DNA from: Bacteroidota bacterium
Lineage (GTDB): Bacteria; Bacteroidota; Ignavibacteria; UBA10030; UBA6906
Assembly: GCA_017860555.1 (NCBI GenBank)
Contig: JAGDMJ010000053.1
Location: forward strand, 1-12,046
Length of the DNA: 12,046 nt
Direction: 5' to 3'
Numbering within the stretch: the stretch's first letter is position 1; every line of letters begins with the position of its first letter. The notes below the pieces were generated by a model, which saw only the letters and a list, made by a program, of their open reading frames with translations, was not told the origin of the DNA and searched no databases. The position numbers were made by a program, and so were the translations under genes. This document shows, piece by piece, positions 7,215 through 12,046 of the stretch.

Positions 7215-7781
7215 ATGACCAACCGCGCCGTGTTCGTTGGCAGCATCATGCTGTTGTTACTCCTACTTGCAGGTTGTGACCAGAAGCAGCCGGGAGACAA
7301 GCCAGCCTCGCTGGGAGAGGGCAAAGGCTCAGTGGCAGGCGTTCAATGGTCCGTCCCGCAACGCTGGTCGGAACAGGGTGCCCGTCAGATGCGGGTAGCG
7401 ACGTATACTGTACCGGCTGCAGCAGGGGACCCCGAACCCGCTGAGTGCGCCGTCTTCTACTTCGGCGGCGACCAGGGGGGAAGTACCGAGATGAACATCG
7501 ACCGTTGGGTCGGACAGTTTGAGACGGGGACGCCCCCCGCCAGATCGGAACGGGAAGTCAATGGGATGAAGGTGACGCTCGTTCAAATTGCAGGCGCCTA
7601 TCTGGCCCCCGCCGGGCCGATGATGCAGTCAACGGGGAAGAAGGACAACTTCAGGCTCCTGGGCGCGATTGTCGAAGGGGCACAGGGATCCGTCTTTTTT
7701 AAGCTAACCGGACCGGCGAAGACGGTCGGCGAGTGCGACGGGGAATTCAACGCAATGATCGGATCCCTTGCAAAGCAATAG
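7215..7781 (+). CDS. Conserved hypothetical lipoprotein
   Basis: This 188-residue protein begins with a textbook lipoprotein signal: a basic n-region (TNR), a Leu-rich core, and the lipobox LAGC with Cys21 as the lipidated residue. The mature part is Gly-rich and predicted mostly beta, with a VQWSVPQRW block, an MRVATYTVP strand, an AVFYFGGDQGG block and NIDRWVGQF. I do not recognise a characterised family. The pattern looks like a small conserved extracytoplasmic domain seen as a hypothetical protein in several environmental phyla. AAGGAAGGA lies 4 nt before the ATG, so the start is well supported. The gene is convergent with the pterin dehydratase, with a 26-bp gap and no strong terminator between them. 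It probably sits in the inner or outer membrane facing the periplasm; its function is unknown. Confidence 0.82.
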   Translation: MTNRAVFVGSIMLLLLLLAGCDQKQPGDKPASLGEGKGSVAGVQWSVPQRWSEQGARQMRVATYTVPAAAGDPEPAECAVFYFGGDQGGSTEMNIDRWVGQFETGTPPARSEREVNGMKVTLVQIAGAYLAPAGPMMQSTGKKDNFRLLGAIVEGAQGSVFFKLTGPAKTVGECDGEFNAMIGSLAKQ

Positions 7782-7807
7782 GACGGCACGGGTGTGGAAA
7801 GGCCCGC

Positions 7808-8107
7808 CTATGTCTGTGGCCGCTCCAGGGCATCGACCTTCCGGGCAAACTCAAAATCCAGATCGCTGATGCCCCCTGCGGAGTGTGTGTTCAAATCGAC
7901 CGTTACCTTATTGTAGACATTGAACCACTCGGGGTGGTGGTTCATCGACTCGGCGATCAGGGCCACACTGGACATGAATCCGAAAGCCTGCACGAAATTC
8001 TCGAACCGGAATTCTTTGTGCAGCTTTCCGTTTGCGACGGTCCATCCGCGCACGCCCCCGAGCTTTTGATCGATGTCCCGGGCTTCCAGCTTTCTGCGAT
8101 CTCCCAC
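7808..8107 (-). CDS. 4a-hydroxytetrahydrobiopterin dehydratase (pterin-4a-carbinolamine dehydratase)
   Basis: This 99-residue cytoplasmic enzyme dehydrates 4a-hydroxytetrahydrobiopterin after aromatic amino acid hydroxylation. In bacteria without such hydroxylases it has been linked to pterin or molybdopterin metabolism. The family signature is complete: GWTV near residue 21, NHHPEWFNVYNKV (56-68) and LNTHSAGGISDLD (72-84). Active-site histidines are H57, H58 and H75. The start is GTG at 8107, because AAGGAG lies 5 nt upstream and the protein then begins like other family members (RRKL...). An in-frame ATG at 8185 would add 26 residues unrelated to the family. No phenylalanine hydroxylase gene is visible, so its partner is unknown. 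It stands alone on the - strand between two + strand units. Confidence 0.95.
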   Translation of the reverse strand: MGDRRKLEARDIDQKLGGVRGWTVANGKLHKEFRFENFVQAFGFMSSVALIAESMNHHPEWFNVYNKVTVDLNTHSAGGISDLDFEFARKVDALERPQT

Positions 8108-8112
8108 GGCTG

Positions 8113-8118
8113 CTCCTT
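8113..8118 (-). promoter_or_regulatory. Shine-Dalgarno selecting the GTG start of the pterin dehydratase
   Basis: On the - strand AAGGAG lies 5 nt before GTG (8107-8105). This strong site decides the start in favour of the short, family-length protein over the ATG at 8185. Confidence 0.75.
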
Positions 8119-8185
8119 GACGATGATATGTGATCTGCTCACCTGATGTAGTAACAACGTGAGAGGCCGGAAGATTGCAGGACAA

Positions 8186-8214
8186 TTGATTCTCCGGGCG
8201 AGAACTCGTACTAT
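8186..8214 (+). promoter_or_regulatory. Sigma-70-like promoter for the membrane protein-opcA-pgl-glk unit
   Basis: TTGATT (8186-8191), exactly 17 nt, then TACTAT (8209-8214), in the divergent gap between the pterin dehydratase and the gene at 8264. Each box matches the consensus in four of six positions. Transcription would start near 8221, giving a leader of about 40 nt that contains AGGGAGG before the ATG. It is the best promoter candidate in the window. If the organism uses the Bacteroidota-type consensus, it would be less meaningful. Confidence 0.5.
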
Positions 8215-8263
8215 GGTGGCATGAAGAGGGTCACCCGATCAGGCACAGACACAGGGAGGCTGT

Positions 8264-8986
8264 ATGGCGGACGTGGCATCCAAGGAAGTTTCACCCAGCG
8301 GGGCAGCTCCGGCGAGCGGAACGAAGTGGGCCAGCAGCATCAGCACTATTGCGAGTTCCCTGCTCGCGCTGGCTACACTGTTCAGCCTGTTCTTTGGGGC
8401 AAAGACCCGCTTCCCGTCGTGGTTCCTGTACGCGCTGACGGGGTTAATGCTGGTCATCGTCTACAAGTATTTCGAGGATTCCATCCGACGGGCGATCCAG
8501 GCGATCTCCCTCAGGTCGTACCTCCGTCAGCAGCATTTTCAGCTCCTGGACTACATCCAGCGGTTCAATGAACTGGTGACACCGCGAGGAGAGGATTCGA
8601 TCATCCTGGCCATCAGCAAGATCGAGGAGCGGAGCGCGCAGGAGATCATCGACAAGGATCTCCTCACCTACCTGGATCAATTCCTCTCGAACATCCTCCT
8701 GAGGATGTCGGGAGCCGGCAAGGAACTGTCGGTGGGAGAGTTCAAAGGGATCATGAACGATCTCAGCACGCTCATCAAGTTCTGTTCCTATTTCTATTTC
8801 AAGAAACCGCTGCATGTTCGAGGCATCACGGATCTGAACAAAGAGGAAAGAAAGAACATCGAGCTCGCCAGGGAGAACTTTGCCGATTTCGTCCGGAGAT
8901 ATTCGATGTTCTACGATGAGATCAACGGAAAACTCGGCTCCAGCGCCAGGGCGCGCTTTGAGATTCCCAAACCGCTCTCCTACTGA
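8264..8986 (+). CDS. Unknown membrane protein with two N-terminal TM helices and a cytoplasmic helical domain
   Basis: I do not recognise this 240-residue protein. A short Ala/Ser/Pro-rich tail (1-20) precedes two hydrophobic segments at about residues 23-45 and 52-68, separated by a short loop (GAKTRFPSW). The remaining 170 residues are charged, strongly helical and probably cytoplasmic. They include a Glu/Lys-rich stretch (EERSAQEIIDKD), an aromatic block (FCSYFYFKKPLHV) and a KEERKNIELARENFADFVRRY helix. No catalytic motif is evident. The start is supported by AGGGAGG 4 nt upstream. The stop is 4 nt from the ATG of opcA, which lacks its own ribosome site, so translation of opcA is probably coupled to this gene. 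That placement suggests a role related to the pentose phosphate genes, or use of the same promoter by chance. Confidence 0.82.
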   Translation: MADVASKEVSPSGAAPASGTKWASSISTIASSLLALATLFSLFFGAKTRFPSWFLYALTGLMLVIVYKYFEDSIRRAIQAISLRSYLRQQHFQLLDYIQRFNELVTPRGEDSIILAISKIEERSAQEIIDKDLLTYLDQFLSNILLRMSGAGKELSVGEFKGIMNDLSTLIKFCSYFYFKKPLHVRGITDLNKEERKNIELARENFADFVRRYSMFYDEINGKLGSSARARFEIPKPLSY

Positions 8987-8990
8987 CACA

Positions 8991-10145
8991 ATGGACGCGC
9001 CGGAACAGACGGTGCTGCTCGATGCACCGAAGGAAGTCTCGATCGCTCAGCTTGAACAGGAATTGACCCAGCTCTGGAAGGAGGCCGAGAGCGGACGCGG
9101 AGATGACTTCCATCCGGTGGTCCGGGCCTGCACGATGAACCTCATCGTGGTGACCGAAGATACCGTCAGGGCCGATGCCGTCGCGGCTATGGTGGGCGAG
9201 GTCACGCTGGAGCATCCTGCCCGGATCCTTCTCGCTGTCGTCGACCGGCAAGCAAAAGAGCCGTCTCTGGATGCCTGGATTTCGGCCCGGTGTGCCATTC
9301 CGGAGCCGGGACAACAGCAGATCTGTTGTGAGCAAATCACGCTGGTTGCGCGTGGAACTGACGTCGAAAAGGTCGCGAGCACAGTGACGTCGTTCCTGGT
9401 GCCGGATGTGGTGACCGTGCTGCTCTGGAAGACATCCATTGACGCGTCCGATCCCCTCTTGAAGTCGCTCCTGGCGATTAGCGATCGTGCGCTGATCGAT
9501 TCGTCGGAAGAGCTTGCCCCTCTGCCTTCCCTTCTGGCCTGGAGAGCATTGGTCCAAGCGGGAATCGGCACCGCGGTGCTGGGGGATCTCGGTTGGACTC
9601 ATTTGACCGCCTGGCGCGCAGTGATCGCGAGGGCCTTCCAGCCTGAAGAGGCCCGGAGCATGCTTCCCGTTCTCGATGCCGTGTCCATTGAGTACTCCAC
9701 CTCCCTGGCCCCACGGCACAGCGGTTTCAGCCAGGCACTTCTTCTTATGGGATGGCTTGCGCATGCCCTTGAATGGAAGAGCGCCGGCACACCCTGCCAT
9801 GTGCGCAATGGTTCTATGGAGTGCGCATTCCAGAAGGAGGAACAAACCGTCCTGGTGCGGTTGTATCCCACGGTTGTTTCCAGCACAGGACCGGGCGAGA
9901 TCGAACGCATCGAGATCAGCGCGGGTGTGTCCTTCCGCCTTGAGTTGCGCGAAGGGGACCCGCGGAGCGAGATCGTCATGACGGAGACACAGGGAACCCG
10001 GAGGAAGGTCTCCGTCGTCCCAATGCGGACGCTCACGGAGTCTGAGCTGATGGCCGGAGAGCTGGAGATCCTGCAACGGGATGCACAGTATGAGAGCAGC
10101 CTCAATGCCCTTGCCGCGGTCGCAGCTGGAGCTCGGGGCGCATGA
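8991..10145 (+). CDS. opcA: Glucose-6-phosphate dehydrogenase assembly protein OpcA
   Basis: This 384-residue protein matches OpcA, a factor that assembles or redox-activates glucose-6-phosphate dehydrogenase in cyanobacteria and accompanies zwf in actinobacteria. The N-terminal domain has RACTMNLIVV (45-54) and EHPARILL (74-81). The middle has DLGWTHLTAWR (199-209), the family's most recognisable block. The C-terminal domain is beta-rich. The ATG at 8991 is chosen because the frame upstream of it (open to 8880) overlaps the previous gene and is not family-like. No Shine-Dalgarno is visible, and the preceding stop is 4 nt away, implying coupling. It overlaps pgl by ATGA. Its usual partner zwf is not in this window, so either it lies elsewhere or the protein acts on an unlinked G6PDH. 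Confidence 0.88.
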   Translation: MDAPEQTVLLDAPKEVSIAQLEQELTQLWKEAESGRGDDFHPVVRACTMNLIVVTEDTVRADAVAAMVGEVTLEHPARILLAVVDRQAKEPSLDAWISARCAIPEPGQQQICCEQITLVARGTDVEKVASTVTSFLVPDVVTVLLWKTSIDASDPLLKSLLAISDRALIDSSEELAPLPSLLAWRALVQAGIGTAVLGDLGWTHLTAWRAVIARAFQPEEARSMLPVLDAVSIEYSTSLAPRHSGFSQALLLMGWLAHALEWKSAGTPCHVRNGSMECAFQKEEQTVLVRLYPTVVSSTGPGEIERIEISAGVSFRLELREGDPRSEIVMTETQGTRRKVSVVPMRTLTESELMAGELEILQRDAQYESSLNALAAVAAGARGA

Positions 10146-10888
10146 ACGGCCGCCTGGAAGTCTTTCGCTCACCTGAGGCTCTTCTGCAGGCAGCGGCAGA
10201 GAGGATTGTGGCATGTCTTCGCGAAGCGATTCTCACGGAAGGGAAGGCATCATTTGCTCTCTCCGGCGGCACCACCCCGCGGGGTGTGTACGAACTGCTC
10301 GGGGCGGAGCAATACCGGAGCCGGCTCGACTGGAGGAAGATCCACCTTTTCTGGAGTGATGAACGCTGCGTCGGGCCCACCATGCCGGAGAGCAACTTCC
10401 GGATGGCGAACAAATCGCTCATCCGGAATGTCCCCATCCCTTCCCGGAATATTCACCGCATACGCGGCGAGTTGGAGCCGCGGGAGGCGGCGTATGAGAG
10501 CGAAGCGGACATCCGCCGCTTCTTCGGTCTGAACGAGGGGGGTTTCCCCCGATTCTCGCTGGTTCTGCTGGGACTCGGCGAGGATGGACATACAGCCTCG
10601 CTCTTTCCGGAAACCGAGGTGCTGAACGAGGAACATCGGATCGTTTCGGAGGTCTATGTGAAGACGCTCGCGGCTTTCCGCGTGACGCTGACGATCCCCG
10701 CCATTAACAATGCCGCCGCGGCCATCTTTTTGGTGTCCGGCAGGACCAAGGCAGGCATTCTCAGGGAAGTGCTTGAAGAGCGCAACCCGCGCTACCCTGC
10801 ACAATTCGTCAAACTGGATAACGGCCAACTTTTCTGGCTCGTGGATAACGAATCAGCCTCATTTACTGAAAAGGCGTCGACCACATGA
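10142..10888 (+). CDS. pgl: 6-phosphogluconolactonase
   Basis: This 248-residue cytoplasmic enzyme hydrolyses 6-phosphoglucono-1,5-lactone to 6-phosphogluconate, the second step of the oxidative pentose phosphate pathway. It belongs to the DevB/SugarP-isomerase-type family. Visible blocks are the phosphate-binding ALSGGTTPRGVY (39-50), the FWSDERCV strand (70-77), GLGEDGHTASLFP (144-156) and VTLTIPAINNA (181-191), which together are diagnostic. Length is typical. The ATG overlaps the opcA stop (ATGA at 10142), and its own stop overlaps the glk start the same way, so translation of the three genes is probably coupled. Downstream catabolic genes (gnd or edd/eda) are not in the window. Confidence 0.97.
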   Translation: MNGRLEVFRSPEALLQAAAERIVACLREAILTEGKASFALSGGTTPRGVYELLGAEQYRSRLDWRKIHLFWSDERCVGPTMPESNFRMANKSLIRNVPIPSRNIHRIRGELEPREAAYESEADIRRFFGLNEGGFPRFSLVLLGLGEDGHTASLFPETEVLNEEHRIVSEVYVKTLAAFRVTLTIPAINNAAAAIFLVSGRTKAGILREVLEERNPRYPAQFVKLDNGQLFWLVDNESASFTEKASTT

Positions 10889-11868
10889 TCCTCGCAGGAG
10901 ATATTGGCGGGACGAAGACCAACCTGGCCTACTTTAAAGAAGAGGGCGGACGTGTTGTTCCCGTGCATGTCAGGAGCTACCCAAGCCAGCAGTATCGGTC
11001 GCTGCTTGATATCATCAGCACGATGCAGAAGGAGCTGCCCGCTCCCATCACCGCGGCTGCTTTCGGTGTTGCGGGGCCGATTGTGGAAGGACGAAGCAAG
11101 TTGACGAATCTGGATTGGGAGGTCGTAAGCGAGGAAATTCGCGAGGGACTCAAGCTCCCGCGGGTGGGACTCCTGAACGACCTCGAGGCGACTGCCTACG
11201 GTATCCTGGACCTTCCTGAGAACGACAGGCTGACGCTGCAGTCCGGTATGGCGCGCGAGCATGCGGCCATAGCCGTCATTGCGGCCGGGACAGGGCTGGG
11301 GGAAGGAGCACTCATCTGGGATGGCCGGCGGTATCGCGCCATGCCGTCGGAGGGTGGGCATGCCGACTTCGCTCCCCGAAACGAAGTGGAGATGGACCTG
11401 TTACGGTTCCTTCTGACGAAATTCAAGCGCGTGAGCTATGAACGGATTCTCTCCGGGCCCGGGTTCGTCAATCTCTATGAGTTCTTCCGCTCCCGCTCGG
11501 GAGAACCCGAACCGTCCTGGCTCACCGATGAAATCAGAACTGTCGCCCCGCCGGCAGCGGCGATCTCCGGTGCCGGCCTGGAGCGCACCGATCCGGTCTG
11601 CGTGCAGGTCCTTGACCTCTTTGTTTCGCTCTACGGTGCGGAAGCCGGCAACCTCGCGCTCAAGGTGCTGGCAACCGGTGGTGTTTATGTTGGAGGAGGC
11701 ATTGCTCCAAAGATTCTTTCCAGGCTTCAGGAGGGGGGCTTCCTGGAAGGATTTACCACCAAGGGGCGCCACTCTCCGCTGCTAAAGTCGATGCCGCTTC
11801 ACGTGATTCTCAATGACAAAATCGCGTTATACGGTGCGGCGCATGATGCGGCGTTTGTGCTCGACTGA
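10885..11868 (+). CDS. glk: Glucokinase, Escherichia coli Glk-type (non-ROK)
   Basis: This 327-residue kinase phosphorylates glucose to glucose-6-phosphate with ATP, supplying glycolysis and the oxidative pentose phosphate pathway encoded by its neighbours. The ATP-binding loop AGDIGGTKTNLAYF is at 4-17. LLNDLEATA (96-104) has the catalytic base D99. AAGTGLGEG (133-141) is the second phosphate loop. PSEGGHADFAP (154-164) gives E156, H159 and D161, and YERILSGPG (185-193) contributes E186; these correspond to sugar ligands in E. coli Glk. The zinc CxCGxxGC motif of ROK kinases is absent. GGVYVGGGIAPKIL near the C-terminus completes the fold. It starts inside the stop of pgl by ATGA overlap and is the last gene of the unit. 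No convincing intrinsic terminator follows. Confidence 0.97.
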   Translation: MILAGDIGGTKTNLAYFKEEGGRVVPVHVRSYPSQQYRSLLDIISTMQKELPAPITAAAFGVAGPIVEGRSKLTNLDWEVVSEEIREGLKLPRVGLLNDLEATAYGILDLPENDRLTLQSGMAREHAAIAVIAAGTGLGEGALIWDGRRYRAMPSEGGHADFAPRNEVEMDLLRFLLTKFKRVSYERILSGPGFVNLYEFFRSRSGEPEPSWLTDEIRTVAPPAAAISGAGLERTDPVCVQVLDLFVSLYGAEAGNLALKVLATGGVYVGGGIAPKILSRLQEGGFLEGFTTKGRHSPLLKSMPLHVILNDKIALYGAAHDAAFVLD

Positions 11869-11919
11869 GAGAGAGGGGGCCGCCAGCGCGCCCCTGGTCC
11901 TCGTCTGCCCAGGAGCCGC

Positions 11920-11933
11920 ATCAGATATCTGAT
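11920..11933. repeat. 14-bp perfect palindrome upstream of the Ppx/GppA gene
   Basis: ATCAGATATCTGAT is its own reverse complement and lies 40 bp before the ATG at 11974, inside a 105-bp intergenic region. It could be an operator for a dimeric regulator. One 14-bp palindrome is expected by chance in a window of this size, so this is weak. Confidence 0.35.
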
Positions 11934-11973
11934 TTCACTCGTCCCCCAAATACGTCCCGGGAAAGAACGCTTT

Positions 11974-12046
11974 ATGCCCATTCTTGCATCCATTGACGTT
12001 GGCTCCAATGCGCTCCGACTTGCCATCGGGGATGTGGACAGCCAGC
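11974..12046 (+). CDS. Ppx/GppA family phosphatase, N-terminal fragment cut by window end
   Basis: Only the first 24 codons are present. They read MPILASIDVGSNALRLAIGD, the phosphate-1 loop of the ASKHA fold in the form typical of exopolyphosphatase/guanosine pentaphosphate phosphatase (IDxGSNxxRL). Such enzymes hydrolyse polyphosphate or pppGpp. The fragment cannot tell Ppx from GppA. GGGAAAG lies about 8 nt before the ATG and supports the start. It is separated from glk by 105 bp, so it may have its own promoter. Confidence 0.85.
   Translation, partial: MPILASIDVGSNALRLAIGDVDSQ

Noticed and set aside
7012..7218. 68-codon GTG-started frame ending in an ATGA overlap with the lipoprotein gene
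   Set aside because: No recognisable family, no ribosome site at the GTG, weak third-position bias, and its 3' end simply contains the Shine-Dalgarno of the lipoprotein gene. The overlap looks accidental.
8129..8142. TGTGA-TCTGC-TCAC, resembling a CRP/FNR half-site pair
   Set aside because: The spacing is 5 instead of 6 and the right half is incomplete; likely chance.
8108..8185. N-terminal extension of the pterin dehydratase to the ATG at 8185
   Set aside because: The added 26 residues are not part of the family, and a strong Shine-Dalgarno sits inside them just before the GTG.
8922..10214. Antisense frame of 430 codons opposite opcA
   Set aside because: Mirror of a clear OpcA coding region. 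The translation is rich in Arg, Gly, Pro and His and matches no family; long antisense frames are common in GC-rich genes.
11873..11896. G-run/C-run inverted repeat after glk as a terminator
   Set aside because: The stem is short and mismatched, and no T run follows.

Overview
The window is ordinary-looking chromosomal DNA from a moderately GC-rich bacterium (roughly 55-60 % G+C by eye). Nearly all of it is coding, mostly on the + strand. The mix is a DPP-IV-type S9 peptidase, a plant-like acyl-ACP thioesterase, a class 1 isoprenoid-fold enzyme and an opcA-pgl-glk cassette. This would fit a member of the FCB group (Bacteroidota/Ignavibacteriota-like) or a neighbouring environmental phylum, but that is inference; no rRNA or other marker gene is present. 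I see no phage genes, transposase, CRISPR array or tRNA.

Region 1 (1-4044): three tightly spaced + strand genes. They are the C-terminal part of a membrane-anchored calcineurin-like metallophosphoesterase, a FatA/FatB-type acyl-ACP thioesterase and a secreted S9B dipeptidyl-peptidase IV-like protease. Region 2 (4045-6861): a perfect 12-bp stem with a T tail lies 18 nt before a uroporphyrinogen-decarboxylase-superfamily protein (not a typical HemE). That gene is followed 64 bp later by a class 1 isoprenoid-fold enzyme with two Asp-rich motifs. Neither has an assignable substrate, so this pair is the least explained metabolic unit here.

Region 3 (6862-8107): a 353-bp non-coding stretch with several small hairpins, then a small secreted lipoprotein of unknown function. 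Convergent to it on the - strand is a pterin-4a-carbinolamine dehydratase whose true start is an internal GTG with a strong Shine-Dalgarno. Region 4 (8108-11868): a divergent promoter region with a good sigma-70-like site. It is followed by what looks like one transcription unit: an unknown two-TM membrane protein, opcA (G6PDH assembly/activation), pgl (6-phosphogluconolactonase) and glk (glucokinase). The gap before opcA is 4 nt, and the last two junctions are ATGA stop/start overlaps. Together the products feed glucose into the oxidative pentose phosphate pathway, but zwf itself is absent from the window. Region 5 (11869-12046): a short intergenic region with a 14-bp palindrome, then the first codons of a Ppx/GppA-family phosphatase cut by the window end.

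I found no clear, self-evidently new system. The best leads are the URO-D-like/isoprenoid-fold gene pair behind a leader hairpin, and the unknown membrane protein coupled to the oxidative pentose phosphate genes.
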